Below, one piece after another: positions 21,795 through 32,947 of a DNA stretch of 64,000 nt (positions within the stretch are counted from its first letter, which is position 1; each line of letters opens with the position of its first letter). Source of the DNA: Astragalus membranaceus (lineage: Eukaryota > Streptophyta > Magnoliopsida > Fabales > Fabaceae); the NCBI GenBank assembly GCA_039519185.1, contig CM076849.1, positions 66,136,834-66,200,833 on the forward strand. The letters are read 5' to 3'. The notes beneath the pieces are model-generated. The model was not told where the DNA came from. It searched no databases and worked only from the letters and a program-made list of their open reading frames with translations. Position numbers and translations under genes: made by a program.

Positions 21795-23867
21795 TCAGAG
21801 GCATATAGCCTTCAATTTCTCCTTCCTCTTTCTCTTCTTGCTTTCGGCCGCTCCCTTGGCCTTCTCCATGAGTTCTTCTGTCAGGACCTTGCAATACTCG
21901 ACAAACTCACGCACCTTAGCCGGAGTGTTGCAAGGGTTCAATTCTGCTTCAGCTCTTCTTAGCTTCTTGGGAACATTTCTCACAGCTTGATTAGCTAGCC
22001 CTGCTAGCTTTGAAAATTTGCTCCTCCAAAGCTGAATCTCATCCCTTAGCTCCTTGATGACTTCTTGGTCTTCTATTCTGCCAATTAATGCCATGAAGCG
22101 TTCCTCCCAGTACTGGCTTTCTGCTTGCACTTGCCCATAAGATTCCCTAAGGTATTGGAGGTTCCTCTTCAATTCATCTGACCTTCCTTGTTCAAACTCC
22201 AAAGCTTGTTGATATTCTTTCAAGATCCCTATGATAGACTCTCTATCTTGCCTGATATTTTTCACTTGGTTCTCCATTTCAAACTTCATCCTTTGGAATT
22301 CCTCTTTTGACTTAGCTAACGCCTCTCTAACCATTTTCTCATCCCTCCTTGACTTAGCATATGTTTTCTTCCATTCCCTTGCTTCCGCCACAGCCTCATT
22401 CATCTTTGAGGCGCACCTCTTTACTTCTTCTTTAGCTCCCTCCCAATGTTTCTGAATTCCCCTCTTGCTCTCTTCTTCTATTTCAAGCTTCCTATTGGTT
22501 GCTTCAATAGCGGCGGCTTGCAGAGCATTTTCATTTTCTAGCTTCCGCTTGTCTTGCATCACATTTCCCAATCTGTTTTGCAAAGCCCTTTTCTCTTCTT
22601 CCGCTTTCGATAAGGCCAACTTAACCTCTTCTAGTTCTTCAATTAAGGGAACGTGGGGTTCTGGTATTTTCTCTTCGAGTGATGGCATTCCTTGGTTGGA
22701 TGATCGAGTTTCCTTAATCCTCTTTTCTAGCCATTGAGTGAAGGAGATAGCAGTGGTCCTTTTAGATAACTCGCCCTTGTTTTTCCGCACCACGGTTTCC
22801 CAAGCTTGCAAGACTCGCCGAAATAAGTCCTCGTCTTTAGGGATCCCCTCATGGAGGTAAAAACGGAACAACATAGCTTCGGAGGGTGAGTCCCGCATAG
22901 GGTACCTGAGTTGTCTCAAGGCCAAAGACGGGTTATAGTTGATGCATCCCTGTGTTCCCATGAGAGGAACGTTCTGGAAACTGCCACATTGGAACATCAC
23001 TGAGGGTCTATCTTCCCAAAACTTGTGCAAGTACCACCGAATTTGAAGAGCATCAAGGTTCTTAAGAGTATCCTTCCACTCCTGAGGGCTCATAGTCTTC
23101 GGATTACAACCCAAGGTGTAGGAAAGCAGGTCCCCAACTTCACTTTTGTTAATGCACACATGACTGATCAACCAAGCGTATAGCACAGGGAAGGAACAAC
23201 ACATCTTATCCTTTCGGAACTCATGATGGCGGGTGAAGGCACGATAGGTCTCGGCGAGAATAGCGGGAACCGGGTTGATGAGACTTTTTGCACTCTTGAA
23301 AGCTAGGAACACACCAACAACGGTTTCATCTATATGTGTCTCAATCTGAGGGAAAAGAACAATGCCGAAGATGGTCAAAGCTAGTACTCGCTTGAAAGAA
23401 ACCCAATCATTTGATGCTACATAACTAGTCATCAAACTCTCAAAGTACTCCTGAGGAAACCCAAATATCTTGTTACGCTTAACTTTGTGGGACCGCACTT
23501 CTTCTACACTGATTTGTAACAAGGAAGCAAACTTCTCATCTGAATAATACTGCCTCTGATACTGGTAAGGTCTAGCCTCTGAGCGATCAAAACCCAGAAT
23601 CTTCTCATACTCCTCTAGGGTAGGTGCCATTTGGAAGTTCTTGAAAAGAAAACATCTAATCTCAGAGTCATAGAACCAACATAGGGCGGCGATGGCACTC
23701 TCTTGTACTTCTAACTGTAATAACTTGCGGATGTTCCCATAAGTCTTGTCGAAGGACCGAAGCTCAATAGGACCTAATAGGGAAGCATATTCCTTCAAAC
23801 TAGTTACATCAATCTTCTTTACAATGGGGAACCTCGACTTGAATGCGGTTTTGCCTTTGGTTTCCAT
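21795..23867 (-). CDS. Element A ORF1 (Ogre-type extra ORF upstream of gag), 690 codons, intact
   Basis: Open from ATG (23867) to TGA. Residues about 1-300 form a globular domain with FQMAPTLEEYEKILGFDRSE, LTIFGIVLFPQIETHIDETV and GCINYNPSLALRQLRYPMRD. I know this as the ORF1 domain of Ogre elements (DUF7745-like, distantly like plant mobile domains). Residues about 390-600 are a long Glu/Lys-rich coiled coil, and the end is a basic KKRKRKEKLK tail. The function in the Ogre life cycle is not known; a role in RNA or nuclear handling has been only guessed. The same protein is encoded in pieces by D (36193-36941 and 50426-51653). Confidence 0.9.
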   Translation of the reverse strand: METKGKTAFKSRFPIVKKIDVTSLKEYASLLGPIELRSFDKTYGNIRKLLQLEVQESAIAALCWFYDSEIRCFLFKNFQMAPTLEEYEKILGFDRSEARPYQYQRQYYSDEKFASLLQISVEEVRSHKVKRNKIFGFPQEYFESLMTSYVASNDWVSFKRVLALTIFGIVLFPQIETHIDETVVGVFLAFKSAKSLINPVPAILAETYRAFTRHHEFRKDKMCCSFPVLYAWLISHVCINKSEVGDLLSYTLGCNPKTMSPQEWKDTLKNLDALQIRWYLHKFWEDRPSVMFQCGSFQNVPLMGTQGCINYNPSLALRQLRYPMRDSPSEAMLFRFYLHEGIPKDEDLFRRVLQAWETVVRKNKGELSKRTTAISFTQWLEKRIKETRSSNQGMPSLEEKIPEPHVPLIEELEEVKLALSKAEEEKRALQNRLGNVMQDKRKLENENALQAAAIEATNRKLEIEEESKRGIQKHWEGAKEEVKRCASKMNEAVAEAREWKKTYAKSRRDEKMVREALAKSKEEFQRMKFEMENQVKNIRQDRESIIGILKEYQQALEFEQGRSDELKRNLQYLRESYGQVQAESQYWEERFMALIGRIEDQEVIKELRDEIQLWRSKFSKLAGLANQAVRNVPKKLRRAEAELNPCNTPAKVREFVEYCKVLTEELMEKAKGAAESKKRKRKEKLKAICL

Positions 23868-24851
23868 GTTGCTTCTTACACACCTATGACAAGGTTCGAT
23901 GTTATGTTGCGATCTCCGGCAAACAAACTTTAATGCATGAAGAATGCAGATGATGAAAGTTTTTTTTTTTTCAAACTTTTGTTAGATGCAAATGCAATGG
24001 TGCGAAACGATGTGAATGCGAAATGATGTGTCATTTACATAAAAAGAGGGTAAGAAAATAAGGATATTATTTTCTACGATTTTTGAAATAGAGTTTAAGA
24101 AAAAGGAATGCCTGAACTAATGCAACAAACAAAGGCGTACCCCCGTGTCCTACAAAGGGTGGGAATCCTAGGGTCTAAAGTCGACGAAAAGGGTAATCCT
24201 CCCATGTAGGTTCTAATCACTTCCTTACAATGGCAACCAAGAGCTAAAGTCTCTCTCATGATGGCACCCACAATCGTAGAAAGCTACCGAGTGTGAGGCA
24301 TCATGACAAAGCGCACTCTTGGGCGGAACTTTCATGAGAGCCATACAGACAAAGGTCTACGAATGGCAGTCACTAATCGTTCCCACTCTCCTAGGTTTTT
24401 GTTCAGACCTTGGGTTTTAGGCCCCACTCAATGCTCACAAGTATAGGATGTGACGTGTGTGTCGAGGGCACAACACCTAGGAATAACTACCCTTCCCCAC
24501 CTGCAAATGAAAACCCAGAGCAGTCCAGACAAATAGCATGTTGTTTATCCTAGGGTTCAATATCGATCAATATAAACTAATCTAGGGTGCCAATAACAAT
24601 GCACTACTTACCTCAAGAAAGGGAGCAAAGAAGAAGGGGACATGATAAGAAAGGGGAAGAAATGCATGAGGGAACTAAGCAAAGAAATAACTATCTATTG
24701 CAAAAGCAACATAGAAGAAGAATGCACATGGATGTAACATGCTTATGAAAAAGGAAGAAGAAGAGAGGCAAAGCAAGATATTCAAATCAATCATATAAAC
24801 CACACATTTAATTAATTAGGCTTGACCCACTTTGAAAAAAAGTTTTTTAGT
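23868..24851 (-). other. Element A leader between primer site and ORF1
   Basis: About 980 nt of non-coding sequence. Its last 250 bases match D's short leader (TTTGCCGG, CTTGTCATAGG, GAAGCAACATGG). The part between about 24110 and 24500 has several partly complementary segments, such as TCTCATGATGGC and the nearby GCATCATGACAAAG. It would be a natural place for an RNA packaging signal. Confidence 0.6.
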
Positions 24852-24870
24852 GTCCCCAGTGAAGTCGCCA
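24852..24870 (-). other. Element A primer-binding site (tRNA-Arg type)
   Basis: The minus strand reads TGGCGACTTCACTGGGGAC two bases after the LTR end. This is the primer site typical of Ogre and related elements, which prime from tRNA-Arg. Confidence 0.85.
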
Positions 24871-25069
24871 GCTGTTGCGCCCGAAAAAGCCCCCGAGGGA
24901 GAACCTTCCTCGTTTACAACTTTTCTAAAAAAAAAAAAACAAATGAAGCCGCCACCAATATTTATTAAGGAAAATATTAGGAAAACCTTTTATTGGAAAG
25001 CGATTGGTCTTGCGAAACTAGAGAATAGGGTTCGGGGGTCGGTTACGCGCGGGGAAGGTGTTAGCACCC

Positions 25070-25115
25070 CCACACGTCCTCTCTACTGAGAGGGAACCTT
25101 TAATTAAATGTGTGG
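25070..25115 (-). other. Two-stem hairpin near the end of A's LTR
   Basis: The RNA-sense strand pairs CCACAC with GTGTGG, and inside this CCTCTC with GAGAGG. The same place in D (35848-35892) has CCACAC/GTGTGG and CCTTTC/GAAAGG, so one base pair differs on both sides. A short PBS-like GGTGGCGGCTTC lies downstream, at 24955-24944. Confidence 0.75.
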
Positions 25116-25233
25116 TTTTTGTATGTTGACCTGAAAATATTTAATTTTGCCTCTCTACTTCTCATTGAAAAAATTCTTAGTGAAAATCTTTATTTATTAT
25201 GAAAAGGGGGGAAAAATGGGTTTTTTAGAAGAG

Positions 25234-25307
25234 GGCGCTTGACGAGAATTAGCCTCTCGCTCCTACGTATCTCCCGGTGCGATGGAGAATTCAAAGCTAC
25301 GTAGTTC
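25234..25307 (-). promoter_or_regulatory. Conserved 74-nt structured block in A's LTR
   Basis: On the minus strand it runs from GAACTACGTAGCTTTGAATT to CTCGTCAAGCGCC. It has the same length as D's block 35689-35762 and matches at 72 of 74 positions. Pairing CTACGTA/TACGTAG encloses TCTCC/GGAGA, and GCGAGAG pairs with the TTCTCG side. It lies in the transcribed 5' leader if the TATA assignment is right. Function unknown. Confidence 0.75.
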
Positions 25308-25372
25308 TTGTTGTCTAGAAAAAGGTTTTTGTTTTTTATCTTGTTTAATCGTGAAAGTTGAGCTTTCATGAC

Positions 25373-25597
25373 GATCAATTGAGCAAAGGCTCCAAATGAC
25401 CACCATTAGCACTCCATTGTTAATAATCATGCAAGCAAAGGCTTCGCGAGACTACTAACAAAGTTTTTGATTTAGTGAAAATCTTTAGGAAAATTAGGTA
25501 TTCATGATGATCAATTGAGCAAGGGCTCCAAGTGATCGCCACTAGTACCTCATTGTTAATAATCATGCAAGCAAAGGCTTCACGAGACTACTAACAA
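25373..25597 (-). promoter_or_regulatory. Array of four CUUU-loop hairpins in A's LTR
   Basis: Minus-strand (RNA-sense) stems close on a CTTT or CCTT loop: 25597-25553 and 25461-25417 (TTGTTAGTAGTC pairs with GATTATTAACAA with two G-U pairs, inner GAAGC/GCTTG), and 25537-25509 and 25401-25373 (GGTCATTTGGAGC-type arm with GCTCAATTGATC). The two kinds alternate. Element D has a matching array at 35026-35613. Confidence 0.75.
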
Positions 25598-27946
25598 AGT
25601 TTGATTTTGAAGAGTTTTCGCAATTGGGTTGATTCTTATTTAGGGAAAAGAAAATCTGTTATTTGGGAAAAAAAAGGTTTACAAAAAAAATGAGTTTACT
25701 TAGGGGAAAGAAACAAAATTTAAAAAAGGAAACAGGGGGTGCGGTAGTAAAATGGTATGTGCCTTTAGAAACAAGCGGTTGTATGAGTAAAAGAAAGGGT
25801 GCATTTAGCAGCAGCCCAGCCTACTATAAGGCTGGCTAGCCCACGAAATTGTGGGCTTTCCTAGGGGGTTGCAGTGATTGAAATGGGGGGTGCGAAACCT
25901 AATCTGATGTTTTTTTTAAAAAAATTAAAATTAAAATTAATTCAAACTACACGTATATAAAGTAAAACCTAAAATTCTAACCCTAATTCGCAACCTATTC
26001 ACTCCCAGCGCCGCACTCCACACTCAAATCGCCCCAACCCTAAAAAAAATCTCTCTCTCTCACAGATCCGTAACCGCCTCTCTCCCTCACCCTAAGCTCA
26101 TCTCTCTCTACGGCGCCGCACCCACACACGACCCCCACCCTAATTTTTTTCATCCTTTCCTCTTCGTCGTCTCCTACTCTCCCCTCTCCAGCTCCTCTTT
26201 CCTTTTCTCCACTTCTCCGTCTTGCTTTCGTTCTCTGCTTCCCACTGGACCTAGTCTCGCCCTCTCTTCGCTTTACCACCGCCAGCGGCAAGAAATGGGG
26301 AGAGGGAAGATGACGTTTCGGTGGCGGTGAAAGATCACTGAGATCGCGGTGGTGACTTCACCGGTGGCTATATGGTGATGGTGGGTTGCTATAGGTGGCT
26401 GGGGTGGCCATTTAGTGATTCCACGGGTTTGACGGTGGTATGGGTTGGTTAATCAGTGATGTGGTGGTTTGGTGAGGCTACGGTGGCAGAGGAGCGGACG
26501 GCCACCGTCTACGGTGGCCGGAGCTAACAGGTCTTATTATTATTTTTTATTTATTTTTCATGAACCCCTACTGTCTCTGTTTGTTTCATTTTTTCTCTTC
26601 TTGTTTGTCTGCTAAAACAAATAATTGATTTTTTCATCATTTGAACTTAACTAAACATGTTTCAAACTAAATTTTCTCTCAACAGAACCTTGCTTTCACT
26701 CTTGCTTTCATTTTTTTTTTGATATATATTTTTTTTACTGTACCTAGCCTAAACGTAATCTAATTTTCGTCCCCCCCCCCTTTTTTTATGCATACATGAG
26801 GAGAACTAATTTTGTTTATAATACTAATACTAGAATATACTCACAGTGAAACAGAACGGACTACTTTCTAATAAAATGCATACTGAACTTATGACTAAAG
26901 ATGATAATAAAAAAAATGACTTGACCAACCTTTTTCCAGAAAAGAAATCAAGAGCTTTTTTCGTTATTGAAAAAAAATCGATCCACCCCACAGCTTCAGG
27001 TACTGCTTTCCAGAATTTCCTGTGTGAATTTTTTGTGTGTGTAAAAATCAGTTCCCCCTAATTTGGTTTTCAGATTAGCATTTTATAGCAATATTTTGAA
27101 ACCGAAAATTAAATCTTTGATCCTCCATTATTGCTGATTAAAGCAGTGTCTCCTGGACAGCTAGTGATTTGTGTGTAGCTAACTCAGGGCTGACTTCACC
27201 TCCCCCCCCTTTCTTAGCTGCTGATTTGAATTAGCTGTTTTTTTTCAGGTTTTGGAGCGGATCGAGCTAGGCCCAGCAGCTTGGGGAGCAGCTGCTGGAA
27301 ACCCTAAATCTGCTGCTGCTGCCTATTATTATTTGCATTTTCGGATCTGGCTATTTGGGCCTTTTTTTTGATGTAATTTTTGTATTTTTTTTGGACATTT
27401 GGACTCCTAAACACTATTAAATTGTAAATAAAAATAAATAGAATTTTTTTGACATTTTTAGACTATATATACTACTCAAAATAAATGAATAGGCAAAGTA
27501 AAAAAATAATAAAAGAAATTGGGCCAAATACAAAAGCGATATCGGACCCAACTAGACAAGTGTGTGAGAACGAGGCCCAAATAGAATAAATAAGCCCGTT
27601 GACCACTAAACGCTAAAATTATCTCAGAATCGCGTTCTTAAGCCCAAATTGAAACGACAAGCCCAATCGCGAGAAAAATGACTTTGTTAGTCCCAATTAG
27701 GTTCGACTAAATCCAAATACGAAGATTAAATTGAAGAACGCACGAAACGATCAATCATTCGCGTGCACGCCTAATTTAAAACAACGGTATTTCGATTTAG
27801 TTGAACAGGGTCATTGAAATTGACCAGGGTTAGTAACTGAGACGCCATACTGATAATTCTCGTAATCACGCGACTTCAAAACACGATTTAAGTAAAATAA
27901 ACGACTAAAACTAGAAAAAGAAGACGGACAAAATTGGGGTATAACA

Positions 27947-28377
27947 ATTCTCAGAAAGCAGTCCAAAGTAAGAGAGGTCCCCCCTCCCATTTATAGGAAG
28001 CAAGAAGGCCTCAGATGGGCCTGGGCCTAGGCTACGCTTTCCAACGCTAGCCCCTAGGCAGGCGCGTCGTTCCAAGCGCCATCATTACCCCAATCATCCT
28101 CGAACGACGCGTCCCATCAATGACGTCGTTAGCTGGCACAGAAATCAAGACACAACTATGCTCGGATCGCTTCGGTTCCCTTGGTTCACCCCGGTCTTTT
28201 GACCCCGCCATGACTGGAATCCCTAAAAAACGGACAGCCTCGAGTCACTCGACACGACCTGAGTCTCTCAGATCGTCCCGGTATAACGTGAGTCTCTCAC
28301 TCTGGAGTTTGGGGGCGACACGAACTCTAAAGCATCAAGTCTAGCTCGCCTTAAGGCGACCCGACTTGGGGGGCTAC
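27947..28377. other. Region G: unclassified, probably 3' end of another LTR element
   Basis: GC-richer than its surroundings (GACGCGTCC, GGCGACCCGAC), without a coding frame. It ends CTTGGGGGGCTAC directly before TGTTACGG at 28378. That looks like a polypurine tract followed by an LTR start on the plus strand, as seen in several Ty3/gypsy groups. It is the DNA into which A integrated. Confidence 0.45.
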
Positions 28378-28588
28378 TGTTACGGATTGGGCCTCAATGG
28401 CCAATCCACCCAAAAGGCCCAAATTCATTCAGATATCCTTTATACAAGGTAAAGCATTACACAGATGGAGTCAACAAACTGACAAGTCAATTGAGCCAAA
28501 ACAATAGAACAAAGCTAAATGGGCCACTAACTAAATTCTACTTACACCTTAGGCCCAAAACAATATAAGTGCGTTACAGCAATATACA
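28378..28588 (-). repeat. Probable 3' LTR of copia element E, or disrupted LTR of G
   Basis: On the minus strand it starts TGTATATTGCTG right after a purine tract (AAGAGAAGGAT) that follows the copia stop codon, and ends CCGTAACA. With TG...CA ends and a TATAAAGG it fits a 211-bp copia LTR. On the plus strand the same left border follows a purine tract (region G), so part of it could belong to G instead. The other copia LTR is outside the window. Confidence 0.5.
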
Positions 28589-28597
28589 ATCCTTCTC

Positions 28598-30196
28598 TTA
28601 AACTGAAATACACTCAGTATTCAGTTTATCATTCATACAAGTAGTCACAGACAGTGAATGCACACCCAGACATTTTCTCAGTTTAATAAAGGTTTCAGTC
28701 TTTAAACCTTTGGTCAGTATATCAGCAAACTGCTCCTGCGATGAACAGAATTTTAGCTCCAACTTGCCTTCTCTACATAGATCTCTTAGGAAATGAAAGC
28801 GTACATTTATGTGCTTGCTTCTTCCATGCATGATAGGATTTCTAGACAGCTTGATGGTGGAACTGTTATCACACATAACAGTTAAGCATTCTGGTTGCTT
28901 CAACTTCAGTTCTTCAAGGATCCTCTTCAACCAAATTCCTGGACAGATACAGTGAGCTGCAGCTACAAACTCGGCTTCAGTAGTGGAGAGGGTTACAATG
29001 GGTTGTTTTTTGGATGACCAGGACACAGCTACACCACTCAATAAGTACACAAAACCTGATGTACTTTTTCTGTCATCAAGGTCTCCGGCATAATCGCTAT
29101 CGCAGTAAGCTTCCATAATCTGTCTCTTTCCCTTCTTATACATTAAACCCATATCAGCAGACCCCTTTAAGTATCTCAATATCCTCTTGATTCCAACAAG
29201 GTGTTTCTCAGTTGGATGTTCTACAAATTTGCTCATGACACTGACAGATTGCATCAAATCTGGTCTAGTGGCATTCAAGTACATGAGACTGCCTATTACT
29301 TGCTTGAACACTGTTGCATTCACAGGTTTTCCTCCATCAGCTTTAGTGAATTTGTTCCCAACAGTTACAGGGTTGCACACTGGCTTACATTCAGTCATGC
29401 CAAACCTGTCAAGTATCTCATTAGCATACTTGTGTTGAGATATGAAAATATATCCTTCTCCCTGTATCACTTCAACACATAGGAAATATCTCATCTTTCC
29501 TAGTTCAGTCATATCAAACTCCATCATCATAGACTTCTTGAACTCTTGAGTAAGAGTATCACTGCTGCCAGCATAAATCAAGTCACCAACATATATACTC
29601 ACCACTAACAGATTATTGTTCTTATCTGTTTTGGTGAATAAAGTGTGTTCATGAACACATTTGGTGAATCCTTGCTTCTCAAACCATGTTTCTATTCTGC
29701 TGTACCATGCCCTGGGGGATTGCTTCAATCCATACAAGGCCTTCTTCAATCTATAGACCTTGTCTTCATGTCCCACCTTTTCATACCCCTTGGGTTGCTC
29801 AATGTGGACTGTTTCCTCTAACTCTCCATAGAGGAATGCACTCTTGACATCCAACTGATACACACACTATCCTCTATAAGCTGCAGTAGCCAATATACAC
29901 CTTACGGTGTCCCACCTTGCCACTGGAGCAAATACCACTGCATAATCCACAACATGTTCTTGAGAATACCCTTTGGCTACTAATCTAGCCTTGTATTTCT
30001 TAACTTGACCACTTTCATTGTACTTGGTTTTGTATATCCATTTCACTCCAATTTTCTTGCCATTTGGAGGAAATGATGCCAATTCCCAAGTATTATTCTT
30101 TTTAATGGATGCTATCTCTTGATCCATTGCAACTCTCCACTTTTCTTCCTTTACAGCTTGATCAAAAGTCACAGGGTCACTTGCTTCAATCATCAA
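28598..30196 (-). pseudogene. pol: Copia E reverse transcriptase and RNase H
   Basis: Two frames split by a TAG between AAYRG and CVYQLDVKSAFL (near 29865). The RT start is KWRVAMDQEIASIKKNNTWE and includes IGVKWIYKTKYNESGQVKKY. The core has YGLKQSPRAWYSRIE. The catalytic site reads YVGD in place of YVDD, which should abolish synthesis. RNase H has AYCDSDYAGDLDDRKSTSGF and TEAEFVAAAHC, both with the expected acidic residues. The stop is TAA at 28598-28600, right before the purine tract. Confidence 0.88.
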
Positions 30197-30594
30197 GAGA
30201 TTGTGCTTACCTCTTCATCATTCAACTCTTCACTGCTATCATTATCCCCTTGGATTATGTACTGATCCCACCATCCTGGAGGTTTTCTAATTCTTCCAGT
30301 CACTGTTTCACCTTCATTAATTCTGTTTCTAATTCTGCCAGTCACTGTTTCACCTTCATTAATTCTGTCAATCACTGTTTCATCTTCATTAATCCTGCCA
30401 GTCACTGTTTCACCTTCATTCTCTGTATTTCCTTCAGGTGCATTTCTGTTTTCAGTAGCATTGTCACCTATTGGAGTCTCATTATTCATCACACTTTCAT
30501 TTTCATTCAAGATAGCAGTTGGAACATTTGTTTCAGTACCATTCTGCAGAACAGATTCTTCTACATCTTCATCAATCAGTTCTGTACCTGTTTT
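30193..30594 (-). pseudogene. Copia E integrase-RT linker with tandem repeats
   Basis: Encodes a low-complexity acidic linker with imperfect repeats of INEGETVTGRI (30285-30420, unit about 39-45 bp). Linkers here are variable in copia polyproteins. A stop near 30594 (after VFDETNVWNTADANKG) separates it from integrase. Confidence 0.7.
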
Positions 30595-31976
30595 CTATCC
30601 TTTGTTTGCATCAGCAGTGTTCCATACGTTAGTTTCATCAAACACAACATCCCTACTTGTGAGAATTCTCTTAGTGATGGGATCATACACTCTATAGGCC
30701 TTAGACTCATCGCTCACACCCACAAAGATACCTTTGACACTCTTATCATCAAGTTTCTTTCTATTTACATCAGATAAATGAACATGAGCCAAACATCCAA
30801 ATATTCTAAGGTGTCTAACAGAGGGTTTCACACTACTCCATGCCTCTTCTGGAGTTGTGTCCTTCACTGAGACTGTTGGGCATCTGTTGAGCAAGTAAAA
30901 GGCCCATTTAACAGCCTCAGCCCAAAATTTCTTCTCTAAATTGGACCCAGACAACATACTCCTAACCATATTCATCATTGTCCTATTTTTTCTTTCTGCA
31001 ACTCCGTTTTGTTGTGGAGTGTATGCAGCTGTGAGTTGTTTCCTTATTCCATTACTCTCACAGTAATCAACAAACTCTGTAGAGTTAAACTCACCACCCC
31101 TATCGGTTCTGATGCAACTGATTGAACATAGGGACTCCTTTTCTACCATCATTCTAAATTTCTTAAACACTTCAAAAGCTCCAGATTATTCAGACAAGAA
31201 AAATTCCCACCCTTTTCTACTGAAATCATCAATAAATGAGATAAAGTACCTTTTGCCTCCACTTGACTCAGGATTGATGGGTCCACAAATGTCTGAGTGG
31301 ATGAGCTCAAGTTTTCTGGATGCCCTCCATTTGCTCTGCTTGGAGATGGTTTCTCTCTGTTGCTTGCCAACTTAACATTCTTCACATACTCTGCTTGACT
31401 CCTTTATATCTGGCAGCCCTTTAACCATACCTTTCTGTGCAAGCATCTGCAAGCCTCTGTATCCAGAGTGACCGTACCTCCTGTGCCACAGTTCAGCTTC
31501 ATCAGTTTCAGTAACTTGTAGACAGTGAGATATAACAGGGATAGCCATTACTACAAACATTCTGTTGTTGGACATCTTTGAAGTCATGATTAAGCCCTTT
31601 TCTTTGTGATATAATTTGCAGCAATCATCTTCAAAAACCACCTTCAAACCCTTCTGCTGTAGTTGACCGATGCTAAGAAGATTGTCTTTCAAATTTGGAA
31701 TATAATACACATCTGCAACAATGTGTATTCTGCCCTCAATTTTGAGTTTAATACTCCCTTTACCAGTTACTTTCAGTCTTCTGTCATCTCCCAATTTCAC
31801 TGACTCCCTAAATGTTTCATCCAAGTCAAAGAACCAGCTTCTTTCACCACACATGTGGTTACTACACCCTGAGTCCAAGAACCACACTCTTCCCTTTTCA
31901 TCAAGAAGCCACACCTTGCCCTTCTCTGAAACTTGTGATTCTCCCCTTGCCATGAGAAGCAATTCTTCTTCATCAT
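30595..31976 (-). pseudogene. Copia E protease, GAG-pre-integrase and integrase remnants
   Basis: 31976-31386 reads an open piece with protease VWFLDSGCSNHM and the HHCC zinc finger LWHRRYGH ... RVCEEC. A TAA follows CEEC, then the integrase core goes on with GKQQRE, HSDICGPI, FIDDFSRKGW and a second stop near 31185. It is open again to 30595 with the second Asp (IRTDRGGEFNSTEF) and the Glu (PQQNGVAERKNR). All three catalytic residues are recognisable, but the frame is broken twice. Confidence 0.85.
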
Positions 31977-32939
31977 TGTCATACCCCAATTTTGTCCGCC
32001 CAAGTCAAAATATTTTTCTTAATTTTTAGGAATTTTAGAAAATAAAATAGTGCATATTTTTGCATTTTTAGGCATTTAAATAAAAGCAAATTAATTATTT
32101 TGGACCAAGACCAAGTCAAGGACGTGGCATACATGTTACTCTACCAAGGGTAATTTTTTTATAATTTTTGGAAAGAAAGTTCTAGTCCAAAATAATTAAA
32201 AATGCATTTTCTCCATTTTTAGTGCATAGAAAAATGAAAAAAGACCATTAGATATTCCTCAATTATTAAATGACAATTTTTATTGTCATGAGTGATTAGA
32301 AGGATATTTTATGGTGCCAAAAAAAATGTGACACATTTTCAATAGGTGCACTATCATTTGCATGCCCAAAAATTCAAAATTCAAAAAGAAAGTGCAAAGT
32401 GTCCTCAAATGAGACAAAAGACCAAAAACAAGTTTTTTTTCTTCACCTTATCCTCTCATTTTCGCCCCACTCTCTCTCTCTCCCCAAATTCTTCCACACT
32501 CTTCTGTTGTACAATTATTCCTTAAGAATATTCTTGTACTATCCTTAATCTTACCCATTTCATGCATATCCCTAATTCTCACTCACTCCCACATAGATTC
32601 ATGCCCTCTTTTGTAAATTACCCCACTCACTTACACTCACCTCTTCACAAGAAAATACAAAATTTCCTCTTTGGTAATATTCCATCTCAATTATGCCTTT
32701 AACCCTATCATATATGAGCCTTCATTCCCAAAATAAGACAAGTTTTTTCACACAAACTATCCCTTCCTCTCTCCTCATTTTCGCCCACACCCTATTCTCC
32801 CTCAAATTCATTTTTGTGTTTTCTCACTACCCATAATCCAAGTGATTTCTAATCCTAGGCCTTCATTCAAATTTAAAACCCAATCCTAGAGCACCTAATA
32901 AAAACAATGACCCAATTACCCCTAAACCTAAAATAACTC

Positions 32940-32947
32940 TATAAATA
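32940..32947 (+). promoter_or_regulatory. LTR TATA box (element D, 5' LTR)
   Basis: TATAAATA, 963 bases into the LTR; the 3' LTR copy is at 61802-61809. Transcription would start about 30 bases downstream, giving a leader of about 3 kb that includes all the repeat and hairpin modules. Confidence 0.55.

Larger units (their letters stand above)
1..27946 (-). mobile_element. Element A: Ogre/Tat-type Ty3/gypsy retrotransposon, 3' end outside window
   Basis: From right to left the minus strand shows a 5' LTR (24873-27946), a primer site for tRNA-Arg (24852-24870), a leader, ORF1, gag, protease with G-patch, an intron, and pol with two RNase H domains followed by integrase. An ORF upstream of gag, a second (archaeal-like) RNase H, an intron before RT and very large size are the known marks of the Ogre branch of the Tat lineage. 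The element is interrupted at 4645-19649 by a solo LTR that carries a CACTA transposon. The 3' part of integrase, the polypurine tract and the 3' LTR lie beyond position 1. Confidence 0.93.
24873..27946 (-). repeat. Element A 5' LTR (3.07 kb)
   Basis: On the minus strand it begins TGTTATACCCCAATTTTGTC at 27946 and ends GGGCGCAACA at 24873. Its start resembles D's LTR (TGTCATACCCCAATTTTGTC). The right flank is ATTCT (27947-27951); the matching duplication lies outside the window. A TATAAAA on the minus strand at 27087-27081 is a possible TATA box about 860 nt into the LTR. The middle is rich in poly-pyrimidine and GGTGG runs. The last 700 nt carry the hairpin modules described separately. Confidence 0.88.
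28378..31976 (-). mobile_element. Element E: decayed Ty1/copia retrotransposon, 5' part displaced by element D
   Basis: The minus-strand order protease, GAG-pre-integrase, integrase, RT, RNase H is that of Ty1/copia. The RNase H end (ADILTKGLKTETFIKLRKCL) and the GAG-pre-integrase LWHRRYGHSGYRGLQ suggest the Tork-like group. Element D's 5' LTR begins at 31977, inside the protease frame. The gag half and 5' LTR of E should lie to the right of D's 3' LTR, beyond the window. Confidence 0.85.

Noticed and set aside
24939..24960. GGTGGCGGCTTC in A's LTR as primer site
   Set aside because: The true site, with the LTR ending CAACA two bases away, is at 24852-24870.
26040..26291. Arg/Glu-rich minus frame in A's LTR
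   Set aside because: Translation of a CT-rich tract in an untranslated leader.
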